A DNA stretch of 17,404 nt, from assembly GCA_032229885.1 (NCBI GenBank), contig JAVYAJ010000160.1, positions 1 to 17,404 on the forward strand. The letters run 5' to 3'. Origin of the DNA: Anammoximicrobium sp032229885. Its GTDB lineage: Bacteria; Planctomycetota; Planctomycetia; Pirellulales; Pirellulaceae. Each line of letters begins with the position of its first letter. The stretch's first letter is position 1. Shown here piece after piece: positions 1 through 6,990 of the stretch. The translations under genes were made by a program, and so were the position numbers. Below the pieces are notes generated by a model that saw nothing but the letters and a program-made list of their open reading frames with translations, ran no database searches and had not been told where the DNA came from.

Positions 1-55
1 CTTCGGGGCCCGTCACACGCGGCCCGTCCAGTCCATCCACCTGAGCCTCTCCCAT
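1..55 (-). CDS. 5' end of an unidentified gene, cut by the window edge
   Basis: Read on the minus strand, an ATG at 55-53 opens a frame that stays open to the window edge (18 codons, beginning MGEAQVDGLDG). A strong Shine-Dalgarno AAGGAGA lies at 70-64, 8 nt before the ATG, which is the main reason to believe the start. Too little of the protein is present to recognise a family. The start is supported by the ribosome binding site only; the product is unknown. Confidence 0.5.
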   Translation of the reverse strand, partial: MGEAQVDGLDGPRVTGPE

Positions 56-181
56 ACTCTTGCTCTCCTTAACGCTACCGGGCATACGTCACAGGAGTTC
101 AGCATAGCCAAATACCGGCTTCCCACCAGAGCCCAACGACGCGATCTGGATTCCCTAAGTACTAGCACTGCTAGCATTTAG

Positions 182-337
182 TGCGGAAAACGAGAATGCA
201 CCCTTCGTACCGCGACGGGCCGCGTTTTGTACGCCGCTCAGAAGCACATCGTGGAGCCCGTGTTCGGCCACATCAAAGGCGCCCACGGCTTCGGCAAGTT
301 CTTGCTCCGCGGCCGGGACAAAATCGGGCCAAAATGA
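182..337 (+). pseudogene. IS transposase C-terminal fragment (IS1182-like, DDE type)
   Basis: The frame beginning at 182 reads CGKRECTLRTATGRVLY, then AAQKHIVEPVFGHIKG, and stops at 335-337. It closely matches the stretch RTATGRALYAARKHIVESVFGQIKG of the longer transposase remnant at the right end of this window, on the opposite strand. The conserved glutamate followed by FGxIKG is typical of the C-terminal catalytic block of IS1182/IS5-like DDE transposases. Similarity fades after LLRGR (about 315), where the other copy continues RVSAEWQLICLTHNLLKM. There is no start and no N-terminal catalytic part, so this is a decayed internal fragment. It lies about 80 bp beyond the 3' end of the tRNA-Ser gene. 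The family name is from memory and less certain than the kinship of the two fragments. Confidence 0.7.
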
Positions 338-385
338 CGCCCGAGAGGCTAGACCTAAGCTGTTGCCAGTACAGGATTTGCCAAC

Positions 386-413
386 AAAAAAGCCGCATCT
401 GGCGAGATGCGGC
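386..413 (-). terminator. Intrinsic terminator of the tRNA-Ser gene
   Basis: On the minus strand there is a perfect 9-bp stem GCCGCATCT / AGATGCGGC with the loop CGCC, followed directly by TTTTTT. It lies 6 nt after the tRNA 3' end and is a textbook factor-independent terminator. Confidence 0.9.
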
Positions 414-419
414 GAGCAG

Positions 420-502
420 CGGAGGGCACGGGAGTCGAACCCGCAACCGGCAAAGCCGGCATCTGATTTCGAATCAGACCCCTCACCATTCGGATACCCT
501 CC
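420..502 (-). tRNA. tRNA-Ser (anticodon CGA)
   Basis: The minus strand folds as a class II tRNA. The acceptor stem is GGAGGGT / GCCCTCC with discriminator G. The anticodon arm is TCTGA-TTCGAAA-TCAGA, giving anticodon CGA (rc of plus 469-471), which reads UCG. A long variable arm with stem CCGGC-TTT-GCCGG is typical of tRNA-Ser, and the T arm is GCGGG-TTCGACT-CCCGT. CCA is not encoded; the next bases are CTG. A promoter lies upstream and a strong terminator directly downstream, so it is probably a single-gene transcript. Confidence 0.96.
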
Positions 503-518
503 GGCGCGATGTTCGTCT

Positions 519-547
519 ATTTAACACTGGTTACGCTTCGCCCGCAA
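519..547 (-). promoter_or_regulatory. Putative sigma-70 promoter of tRNA-Ser
   Basis: On the minus strand, TTGCGG (547-542) and TTAAAT (524-519) are separated by exactly 17 bp. The tRNA 5' end follows 16 nt after the -10 box. Each hexamer matches only moderately (3/6 and 4/6), but spacing and placement fit. The -35 hexamer lies inside one arm of the inverted repeat at 542-584. Confidence 0.4.
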
Positions 548-584
548 GCCCCCCGCTGCGCTGCAGTGGGTCGCTGGCTTGCGG
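542..584. repeat. Imperfect long hairpin in the divergent tRNA / hydrolase spacer
   Basis: CCGCAAGCC (542-550) pairs perfectly with GGCTTGCGG (576-584). The interior can pair further as CCCGCTG / CAGTGGG with one G-T wobble. No T-run follows on either strand, and it sits upstream of two divergent genes, so it is not a terminator. It may be a REP-like intergenic hairpin. The remainder of 585-815 shows nothing I can name. Confidence 0.5.
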
Positions 585-832
585 TGTGCATAGATGGACG
601 TGGTCGCTCGATGCGTCGGTCAGGCGGCATGTCGATGGGGATCAGCCTCCAGCGGATGTCACAAACACGATGAACTTCGCGGCTGGTCTGCGTTTGGACG
701 CGACTGTCCGAGTCGGCGCGGCTGTGCTGGACTGCGGGCGGCCATGCGTTAGACTGTGCGTGGCGCGCCGCGCGGCCGTCGTCGGGACGCGTGGAGCGCG
801 ACCATCGAATCTCTGTATCGGGAGCTGATTTC

Positions 833-1717
833 ATGAAACGAATGCTTGTGATTGTGGCGCTGCTTTTCCTGGGAAAGCCGGTGTGCGCCCAGGCAGTCGA
901 ATCGATCCTCGACGTGCCGTATGGGACTCATCCGCGGCAGGTCTTGGATTTCTATCCCGCGCAGGCGGACAAGCCCACGCCGGTCGTGTTTTACATCCAC
1001 GGCGGCGGGTGGCAGGCGGGCGACAAGAAAACGAACCCCAAGGCGTTTCTCGACAAGGGGATCTCGGTCGTCGCCATCAACTATCGATATGTCCGCAACG
1101 GCGTGGAACAGCAGATCGAACCTCCCGTAAAAGCGCCGCTGGAGGATGCGGCTCGGGCGCTGCAGTTCGTTCGCTCGCAGGCCGCCGAGTGGAATCTCGA
1201 CAAGACGCGGATCGGCGCCACGGGCGGTTCGGCCGGCGCGTGCTCGTCGCTGTGGCTCGCGTTCCACGATGATATGGCCGATCCGACCAGCGCCGACCCC
1301 GTGGCGCGCGAATCGACGCGTCTGTACTGCGCAGCGGTCAGCGGGGCGCAGGTCTCGCTCGATCCCCAGGAACTGCGCCAGTGGATGCCGAACTATACCT
1401 ACGGCGCTCATGCTTTCGGTTTGCCGAATTTTCAAAGCCTGATCGACCAGCGCGACCAGGTTCTGCCTTGGATCAAGGAGTATTCGCCGATCGAGCATGC
1501 CTCGAAGGACGATCCGCCCATCGGCCTGTTCTACGGAGGCGAGCCTCCGGTGGTCGGCTCGTCGCCCAAGGACCCCACGCACTCGGCCATCATGGGCGTC
1601 AAACTCGAAGAACGGCTCAAAGCGTTGGATGTCGATGTGGTGCTGGTATGTCCGGGGCATCCGCATCCGACCTACAGAAACGCGGCCGACTATCTGATCG
1701 ATCGCCTGACTCGCTGA
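833..1717 (+). CDS. Secreted alpha/beta-hydrolase (esterase/lipase-like)
   Basis: A 294-residue alpha/beta-hydrolase-fold enzyme, most likely a carboxylic-ester hydrolase acting outside the cytoplasm. Residues 1-19 form a signal peptide (MKRM, hydrophobic core VIVALLFLG, cleavage after VCA). HGGGW at 56-60 is the oxyanion-hole motif of the BD-FAE / hormone-sensitive-lipase-like group. GGSAG at 131-135 is the nucleophile elbow with Ser133. GHPHP near 275-279 supplies the catalytic His, and an Asp in KDDPP (225-229) or in KDPTH (246-250) may be the acid. ATG 833 is chosen over the upstream in-frame GTG (791) because GGGAG lies about 8 nt before it and the signal peptide begins there. Substrate is not deducible; planctomycetes carry many such enzymes for acetylated polysaccharides. 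It appears to be transcribed alone. Confidence 0.85.
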   Translation: MKRMLVIVALLFLGKPVCAQAVESILDVPYGTHPRQVLDFYPAQADKPTPVVFYIHGGGWQAGDKKTNPKAFLDKGISVVAINYRYVRNGVEQQIEPPVKAPLEDAARALQFVRSQAAEWNLDKTRIGATGGSAGACSSLWLAFHDDMADPTSADPVARESTRLYCAAVSGAQVSLDPQELRQWMPNYTYGAHAFGLPNFQSLIDQRDQVLPWIKEYSPIEHASKDDPPIGLFYGGEPPVVGSSPKDPTHSAIMGVKLEERLKALDVDVVLVCPGHPHPTYRNAADYLIDRLTR

Positions 1718-2153
1718 GCTCGCGCGCCCCCCAGACGTCTGGACGACGGGTTCGAATCGGACGGGCGTCGCGCGGATTCTTGTGACCCCGATTTGTTCGC
1801 CGCCAGCGGGACGGCGCCAACCGGTGTGCGAGCGGCGACTGTGTCGTCGAGCGGCGACGGCGACGCGGGCGCATCGCGCGAATGGTGCGCCGATGCACGG
1901 CGTCGGAACCAAACGCTTCGCTGTCTTTTAGCCGCGCCCACGGCCGGACGACGGCGCCGCCAGACCGCCCAACCCGTCGGGGCGGCGTGTCTGGATCGCC
2001 CGATGGTCGCAACGCACCGGCATTCGGACTTCCCAAAGCGGCCGGTCCTACGCTATATTACGTTTCCCGCCGTCGCGTTGTGTGCCGCGCTCGTCGCCGA
2101 TCCACACCATGACGAACCGTCGTTTGTGGCCTTCCTTGACAAGCAATCTGTGG
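1718..2153. other. Intergenic region, no gene recognised
   Basis: GC-rich spacer between the hydrolase and infA. A 12-bp perfect palindrome CCAGACGTCTGG (1731-1742) sits just after the hydrolase stop. TATATT at 2052-2057 and TTGACA at 2136-2141 are promoter-like hexamers without convincing partners. The open frames here have arginine-rich, low-information translations and no ribosome binding sites. Confidence 0.5.
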
Positions 2154-2221
2154 GTGTCGGACAGGGCACTGTGTCGGATAAGGCACTGTGGCGGACAAGA
2201 GGTTGTGGCGGACAAGGGGTT
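2154..2221 (+). repeat. Four tandem 17-bp repeats upstream of infA
   Basis: Four consecutive 17-nt units: GTGTCGGACAGGGCACT, GTGTCGGATAAGGCACT, GTGGCGGACAAGAGGTT and GTGGCGGACAAGGGGTT. Units 1-2 and units 3-4 differ by two or one bases within each pair; all share GTGkCGGAyArG. The array ends 76 bp before the infA start, so it may lie in the promoter or 5' leader. It has no spacers and is not a CRISPR. Confidence 0.85.
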
Positions 2222-2297
2222 AGTATCGACATCAGCAGCGTTCCAACGACCGTGGTCGAGACGCGGGCTGCCTGTCTCCTCGGTCAGGAACATGGGT

Positions 2298-2519
2298 ATG
2301 GGGAAAAAAGAAGAAGCGTTCGAAGTTGAAGGCACCGTGACGCAAGCCCTCGCCAACACGCGATTTCGCGTCCAGTTGGACACCGGAAACGAAGTGCTGG
2401 CGCACGTGGCGGGCAAGATTCGCAAGCATTTCATTCGCATCGTCCCCGGCGATCGGGTCCGCGTCGAGCTTTCGCCCTACGATCTGTCGAAAGGGCGGAT
2501 CATCTATCGCGACCGCTGA
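2298..2519 (+). CDS. infA: Translation initiation factor IF-1
   Basis: A 73-residue single OB-fold (S1-type) protein that binds the 30S A site and works with IF-2 and IF-3 in initiation. The body matches IF-1 along its whole length: EVEGTVTQALANTRFRV, then VLAHVAGKIRKHFIRI, then PGDRVRVELSPYDLSKGRI and the terminal YRDR. Bacterial IF-1 is usually 71-73 residues. Two in-frame ATGs occur, at 2292 and 2298. The second is preferred because AGGA (2286-2289) is 8 nt before it but only 2 nt before the first, and MGKKEE then aligns with the usual N-terminus. It is separate from any ribosomal-protein cluster here. Confidence 0.96.
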   Translation: MGKKEEAFEVEGTVTQALANTRFRVQLDTGNEVLAHVAGKIRKHFIRIVPGDRVRVELSPYDLSKGRIIYRDR

Positions 2520-2731
2520 GCCGACGCGGCGGGCGACTGGGTGGGCGGCTGCGCCGTGTTCCGAGGGGCTCTGGCGTCGTAGGCTTTCAGCGCGCGCTGG
2601 AGACCTGCGGTATCTCGAAGATCGAGGTCCATCGTCCAGATCGCCGTTCCAAGCTGCGTAAACGACAGGGCGGCGAGGCTTTGTTCGATTTCGGCCGGAG
2701 CCGACTCGAGTCGCGAGTTTTCCGCAGCCGA
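2504..2731 (-). pseudogene. Possible 3' remnant of a decayed gene (unidentified)
   Basis: A minus-strand frame after a TGA (2734-2732) reads through a protein-like stretch (EIEQSLAALSFTQLGTAIW, then DLDLRDTAGLQRALKAYDA) and a Pro/Gln/Ala/Ser-rich tail to TAG at 2506-2504, overlapping the infA 3' end by 16 bp. No start codon exists after the upstream TGA. The same frame continues open on the other side of that TGA up to about 2955. It may be a gene broken by a nonsense mutation, or only a chance frame in GC-rich DNA. I recognise no family. Confidence 0.2.
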
Positions 2732-2734
2732 TCA

Positions 2735-3048
2735 GACGTGTTCTGCCTGCGCGCTGGCGACAAGGCTCAGGCTCGGCTCGTCACGGGAGATCCCGGTCGG
2801 CCAGACTGTGGTTCGCCTAATTTGCCGCGGATCATCGGCGGCGGTTGGATCGGCCGACCGGCCTTGGAAGGCAAGCCGCCGCACGTCTCGTTTCTTCAGA
2901 AGCGCCGGGCAGCCCGTTGCCGAGCGCAGGCCGATCCGGCGAACGGCTGACTTTTCTCAAAACTTTGCCCGGCGTGTGCAAGTAGAGTCTCGTGTGGGGG
3001 CACAAACGGAAGCAGGGTGTCGACTTTTCGAATCAGGAGAACTGGAAC
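2735..3048. other. Intergenic region, no gene recognised
   Basis: Spacer before the exported protein. Apart from the minus-strand frame described for 2504-2731, which may extend into it, I see no gene, RNA or clear promoter. Confidence 0.4.
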
Positions 3049-4710
3049 GTGAGAAGAATCCGGAAGCGCGGGTGTACGGCGATCGTGTCGTGTGTGCTCG
3101 TCGTCGCCACGATGGCGACGTGGATTGGTCAAGCGTCAGCGGCTCAGCCTAAGCCGCTCGTCGTGGCTTCGCTGGCCAGCACGGACGAGGTGCTGGCCAA
3201 CATCCTGTACTTGACCGAGTCGGCCGGAGTCGGGGATTTTGGCCGCTTGGCCGCATTGATGGCAAGCCCGTACACGGCGGCTTTGGACAAGTCGCGTCCG
3301 ACCGGCGTCTTTGCCGTGCTCGAGGACGAGACCGACGTGCGAGTCGTCAGCTTTGTGCCGGTCAAGGACTTGAAGACGCTCCTCTTGACCTTAGAGGCGC
3401 AGATCGGCAAGCCGGAGGACTTGGGTGGCGGCGTGCTGCGTCTCGGCGGGGATCGACCGCAGCCGGTATACCTCAAAGAAGCGGACGGGTGGACCTTTGC
3501 CGCGGGGCGGCGCGAGCACTTGATCGATCTTCCCAAGGATCCGCTCGCGTTGTTGGATGGCTTGGACAAGAATTACACGTTGGCGGTGCGGGTGAACGTC
3601 AGCGAGATTCCAGACAGCCTGAAGGAAATGGCCGTGGGCGAACTGCGGCAGGGCTTCGAGGATCGCGTGGCGCAGGAGCTGAATCCCCAGCAGGCGAAAG
3701 CCACGCGCCAAGTCGGTGAAATGTTGGTTCAGCCGATCGTCCAGTTGATTCAGGAAACCGACGATATCACGGTGGGTTGGCAGGTCGACAAGGCTGGCAA
3801 GAAGACGCATCTGGAGGTGAGTTACCGGGCGCTCGAGGGTACAGAGTTGGCCAAACAGGCCGCCTCCGTCCGCAACGCTCGATCGTCGTTTGCCGGCTTT
3901 CTGCTGGCCGACGCCGCCGTGGCGCTGCACGGCCAAGGCCAGAGCGACGACGAGGAACGCGCCCAACTGACCGAGTTGCTCGGGCAGGCCCGTGAACGGG
4001 CGATGGAGGGAATCGAACGCGATCGCAAACTGGCCAATGACGACGAGCGGCAGACGGCCAAGTCGATCGTCGAACAGTTGCTGGACGTGGCCGATGCGAC
4101 CGTCAAAGCAAACAAGCTCGAGCTGGGCGCAACCCTCATGCTCGAGCCGGGATCGCTCGCCGTCGTTGCGGGCGGCTTGGTGGCTGACGGTGAAAAATTG
4201 GGCGACGCCCTCAAGAAGCTGGCGGCCTTTGCGGCCCGCAAGAATCCTGGGAAAATGCCGCGGATCCAGTTCGACGCCGAAACGCACGCCGGGGTCTCGT
4301 TCCATACGGTGCAGATCCCGCTGCACGGCGCGGACGAACATGTCCGCCAGATTCTCGGAGATCCGATGGACTGTGTGATCGGCATCGGCAAACAAAGCGC
4401 GCACGTCGCGTTTGGCAAGAACCCGAGCGCCTTGTTGAAACGCGTCCTGGACGCCTCGGCCGCGAACAGCGACAAAGAAATGCCGCCGTCGCAAGTCCGC
4501 GTTTCGCTGTCACGCATTCTGGCGTTCGTGGCCGCGGCCACGAGTGATCCGCAGGTTCAAGCGGCGTTGGAAGCGGTTCGAGACGGCGCAGGCGCCGACG
4601 GTATTTTCGTGACGACGCTGCCCATCGAGCGCGGCGCGGCGATGCGGCTCGAACTCGAGGAAGGCGTCCTAAAAGCGATTGGCGCCGCCGCGAAATCGCG
4701 CGGCCGCTGA
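3049..4710 (+). CDS. Exported protein of unknown function (553 aa)
   Basis: I do not recognise a characterised family. The protein has a signal peptide: basic MRRIRKRG, a hydrophobic stretch (about residues 9-27) and an ASA-A cleavage site near residue 31. The start is GTG 3049, because AGGAG lies 9 nt upstream and the signal peptide begins there; the longer in-frame GTG at 2992 would add a hydrophilic extension. The mature part is about 520 residues of mixed alpha/beta character. A central charged helical region (DDEERAQLTELLGQ through ERQTAKSIVEQLLDV) may form a coiled coil, and two gly-rich strands follow (GATLMLEPGSLAVVAGG; GDPMDCVIGIGKQ). There is no membrane anchor after the signal and no obvious catalytic motif. 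It appears monocistronic, with a strong hairpin 20 bp after the stop. Likely a soluble protein outside the cytoplasm; function unknown. Confidence 0.85.
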   Translation: MRRIRKRGCTAIVSCVLVVATMATWIGQASAAQPKPLVVASLASTDEVLANILYLTESAGVGDFGRLAALMASPYTAALDKSRPTGVFAVLEDETDVRVVSFVPVKDLKTLLLTLEAQIGKPEDLGGGVLRLGGDRPQPVYLKEADGWTFAAGRREHLIDLPKDPLALLDGLDKNYTLAVRVNVSEIPDSLKEMAVGELRQGFEDRVAQELNPQQAKATRQVGEMLVQPIVQLIQETDDITVGWQVDKAGKKTHLEVSYRALEGTELAKQAASVRNARSSFAGFLLADAAVALHGQGQSDDEERAQLTELLGQARERAMEGIERDRKLANDDERQTAKSIVEQLLDVADATVKANKLELGATLMLEPGSLAVVAGGLVADGEKLGDALKKLAAFAARKNPGKMPRIQFDAETHAGVSFHTVQIPLHGADEHVRQILGDPMDCVIGIGKQSAHVAFGKNPSALLKRVLDASAANSDKEMPPSQVRVSLSRILAFVAAATSDPQVQAALEAVRDGAGADGIFVTTLPIERGAAMRLELEEGVLKAIGAAAKSRGR

Positions 4711-4729
4711 TCGAGGCTGACGGGGATCG

Positions 4730-4755
4730 GCCCTCGCGGCCTGGACCGCGAGGGC
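4730..4755 (+). terminator. Hairpin terminator after the exported protein
   Basis: A perfect 10-bp stem GCCCTCGCGG / CCGCGAGGGC with loop CCTGGA begins 20 nt after the stop codon. Only TTGATC follows, so this is a strong stem without a proper T-run, as is common in GC-rich genomes. Confidence 0.6.
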
Positions 4756-5060
4756 TTGATCGGACGATCGCTCGGCATCGACGAGAACAACCGCGCGAAC
4801 GCCACGTTTTGCGCGGCAAACGCGGATCAAGGCCCGCCCCATTGCGTGAACGGATCGGAGCTTGTCATTCTGCCCATGTCTATAGGCCGCCGATGCGTCC
4901 CAGTGCGTTCGTGGCGATCAGCGGCTGGTTCGACCGTATTTTCGCCCAGGGGCGCCCAGCGGCGTGGCGGAATCGTCCTTCGGGGCACGGCTCTGTGCCC
5001 GGCGCGGGCGGCGGCCCGGCGCCTCGCCGGATTCGCGATTTGTGCGATCGTCGCGCAATC
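4756..5060. other. Intergenic region before the permease
   Basis: No gene is recognised; the open frames are arginine-rich with no ribosome binding site. A 10-bp direct repeat GCGATCGTCG occurs at 5044-5053 and again at 5063-5072, leading into the palindrome described separately. Confidence 0.4.
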
Positions 5061-5105
5061 TGGCGATCGTCGAGCGAATAGCGTATGATCCGTGCGCGCA
5101 CGGAT
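5061..5105 (+). promoter_or_regulatory. Putative promoter overlapped by an 18-bp perfect palindrome
   Basis: TATGAT (5084-5089) is a good -10 hexamer; TGGCGA (5061-5066), 17 bp upstream, is a weak -35. An 18-bp perfect palindrome ATCCGTGCGCGCACGGAT (5088-5105) begins at the last bases of the -10 box and covers the expected transcription start, where a repressor would bind. It lies 71 bp before the permease ATG. Promoter and operator roles are inferred from placement. Confidence 0.4.
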
Positions 5106-5145
5106 TGTCCCTGCGATCGCGCGATGCGTGCCGACGCGGAGCCGA

Positions 5146-5229
5146 ATGAAAACCTCTGTTCGCCGAGCCCGCATCGATGTGGTTCCGTTCTTTGTTCCGC
5201 GTCAAGTCCATTGCCCAGATCCTAGCTAG
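5146..5229 (+). CDS. Possible short upstream ORF overlapping the permease start
   Basis: ATG 5146 follows GGAG (5138-5141) by 4 nt and opens a 27-codon frame (MKTSVRRARIDVVPFF...) in a different frame from the permease, ending at TAG 5227-5229, inside the permease gene. The permease ATG itself lacks a clear Shine-Dalgarno. This could be a leader peptide affecting permease translation or a chance ORF. Confidence 0.2.
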   Translation: MKTSVRRARIDVVPFFVPRQVHCPDPS

Positions 5230-6649
5230 TCGCGACGCGAGCCCGAACGCGTTGCGTCGCACGTTGGGGCCGGTCGACCTGACCTTATTGGGTGTCGGCG
5301 CGATCGTCGGCGCAGGGATCTTTGCGCTGATCGGCTCGGGCGTGGCCGGCGATTCGCTGCGGCCGGGCGCGGGGCCTGCCTTGGTGGTGTCGCTGGCCCT
5401 GACCGGCGTGGCTTGCGCGCTGACCGCGCTGTGTTATGCCGAGCTGGCCGCGCTGGTTCCCGTATCCGGAAGCGCCTATACGTACGCCTACGCCAGCCTA
5501 GGCGAGATGGTGGCGTGGATCATCGGCTGGAATCTGATCCTCGAGTACGCGGTAGGGAACATTGCCGTCGCCGTGTCGTGGTCCGGCTATTTCTGCGGCT
5601 TGTTGCAAGGGTGGGGAATCGAGTTTCCGCGGTATCTGGCGACCGACTTGCGGACCGCGCTGAGCACGCCGGAGATTCTCGACCACGCGCCTCGACTGTT
5701 CGGAATCCCTCTGGTGGCCAATCTGCCGGCCGTGGGAATCGTGGCCGTGGTGACCATCGTGCTGGTCATCGGAATTCGTGAGAGCGCTTGGTTCAACGCG
5801 GCGATGGCGGCTGTCAAACTGGCCGTGTTGGGCTTGTTCATCGCGGTGGGCCTGTTCTACGTCCAGCCTGAAAACTGGCGGCCGTTCGCGCCCAGCGGAT
5901 GGCGCGGCATTCAGGCGGGATCGGCCCTCATGTTTTTTGCGTTCATTGGCTTTGACGCCGTTTCGACGACCGCCGAGGAGTGTCGGCGTCCGCACCGCGA
6001 TCTGCCGATCGGCATTCTCGGTTCGCTCGTCGTCTGCACCGTGTTGTATATCGCCGTGGCCGCCGTGCTGACGGGGATGATTCCCTGGGACCAATTGGAT
6101 ACGGTCGCCCCTTTGTCCACGGCCATGCGCATGGCGCGGATGGACTGGGCGGCGGGCGTCATCGCGTTGGGATCGTTGGTTGCGCATACCGGAGTGCTCT
6201 TGGTATTTCAGTTGGGCCAACCGCGGGTTTTGATGGCCATGTCCCGCGACGGTCTCTTGCCAGGCGTATTTGCCCGCGTGGATCCGCGCCGTCGCACGCC
6301 CGCGTTTGCCACCTGGGCGACCGGCGTTTTCGTGGCGGTCGGCGCCGCGTTAGCAAGCTTAGAGGAGATGGCCGACATGTGCAGCATCGGCACGATGTCG
6401 GCCTTTCTGCTCGTTTGCGTAGGGATTCCCGTGCTGCGTCGGCGCGATCCGCATCGCGAACGGCCTTTCCGTACGCCGTGTGCGCCCCTCGTTCCCGCGC
6501 TGGGCGCGCTCGCTTGCCTGTGGCTTTTGGCAGGCCTTCCTGCACTGGCTTGGCAGCGTTTTGCCGTCTGGCTGGCGGTCGGCGTCGGTTGTTACCTGGC
6601 TTACGGGCGCCGTCATAGCCGACTGGCCTCGATTCAGGATGATCGGTAG
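5177..6649 (+). CDS. APC-superfamily amino-acid permease (cationic amino-acid transporter type)
   Basis: A 490-residue inner-membrane protein with about 12 hydrophobic segments, which would import or exchange amino acids by secondary transport. LLGVGAIVGAGIFALIGSG (37-55) is the broken first helix that binds the substrate backbone in APC transporters. SALMFFAFIGFDAVSTTAEE (249-268) followed by RRPHRDLPIGI (270-280) is the TM6/TM7 signature of the CAT/YfnA-like subgroup (TC 2.A.3.3). Length agrees with this subgroup (about 460-500). No strong ribosome binding site precedes ATG 5177, but no better in-frame start exists and the N-terminus fits relatives. Substrate cannot be assigned; basic or branched amino acids are plausible. 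It has its own candidate promoter/operator and a hairpin 11 nt after the stop, so it is probably monocistronic. Confidence 0.92.
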   Translation: MWFRSLFRVKSIAQILASRDASPNALRRTLGPVDLTLLGVGAIVGAGIFALIGSGVAGDSLRPGAGPALVVSLALTGVACALTALCYAELAALVPVSGSAYTYAYASLGEMVAWIIGWNLILEYAVGNIAVAVSWSGYFCGLLQGWGIEFPRYLATDLRTALSTPEILDHAPRLFGIPLVANLPAVGIVAVVTIVLVIGIRESAWFNAAMAAVKLAVLGLFIAVGLFYVQPENWRPFAPSGWRGIQAGSALMFFAFIGFDAVSTTAEECRRPHRDLPIGILGSLVVCTVLYIAVAAVLTGMIPWDQLDTVAPLSTAMRMARMDWAAGVIALGSLVAHTGVLLVFQLGQPRVLMAMSRDGLLPGVFARVDPRRRTPAFATWATGVFVAVGAALASLEEMADMCSIGTMSAFLLVCVGIPVLRRRDPHRERPFRTPCAPLVPALGALACLWLLAGLPALAWQRFAVWLAVGVGCYLAYGRRHSRLASIQDDR

Positions 6650-6659
6650 GGCTGCGAGG

Positions 6660-6683
6660 GTCCGCGGCGACGCGTTCGCGGAC
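6660..6683 (+). terminator. Candidate hairpin terminator after the permease
   Basis: GTCCGCG (6660-6666) pairs perfectly with CGCGGAC (6677-6683) around a 10-nt loop, 11 nt after the permease stop. No T-run follows, so the call rests on position and stem strength. Confidence 0.4.
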
Positions 6684-6960
6684 GGATGCGCTTTGGCGAT
6701 GGGATTCCGACAAATCCGAACGGCGGGCGAATCGGCTGCGAAGCCGGATGCTCGGAGCGGTCGCCCAACGCGTCCTGCCGAAGGCACGGGCGCTAGGCCG
6801 CGGCCCGTGCGGTCCTGCGCGAGGCGATCCATGTCACCGGATCCGCGTTCGACGACGGCCCCACAAACCGTGAACCGGCCAAAAAGGGTCACCGGACGCG
6901 TGAAAATTTGTGGCCGAGCGCACCGTCGTGGATCGTTTCACGGGCTTGATCGTCCTCGGT
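6684..6960. other. Intergenic region with a GC-rich hairpin
   Basis: No gene is recognised between the permease and the operator-like sites. GCACGGGC (6784-6791) and GCCCGTGC (6803-6810) form a perfect 8-bp stem with an 11-nt loop; it may back up transcription termination. Open frames crossing this stretch lack ribosome binding sites and family resemblance. Confidence 0.4.
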
Positions 6961-6990
6961 GCCTGCCTGAGTATTCGAAAATACCACAAC
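6961..6990. repeat. 30-bp dispersed repeat, copy 1
   Basis: This 30-bp segment (GCCTGCCTGAGTATTCGAAA and 10 more bases) matches 17223-17252 at 25 of 30 positions, in the same orientation; all five differences are transitions. The second copy lies upstream of the truncated transposase. A solo IS-end relic is one explanation. Its last six bases are the first half of the first operator-like palindrome. Confidence 0.6.

Noticed and set aside
749..1912. 387-codon minus-strand open frame
   Set aside because: Antisense to the esterase-like gene, which has a signal peptide, catalytic motifs and ribosome binding site; this frame has none.
2154..2221. CRISPR-like array
   Set aside because: The units are directly adjacent with no spacers, and each is only 17 bp; these are plain tandem repeats.
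3391..4494. 367-codon minus-strand open frame
   Set aside because: Fully antisense to the exported protein gene and without recognisable motifs.
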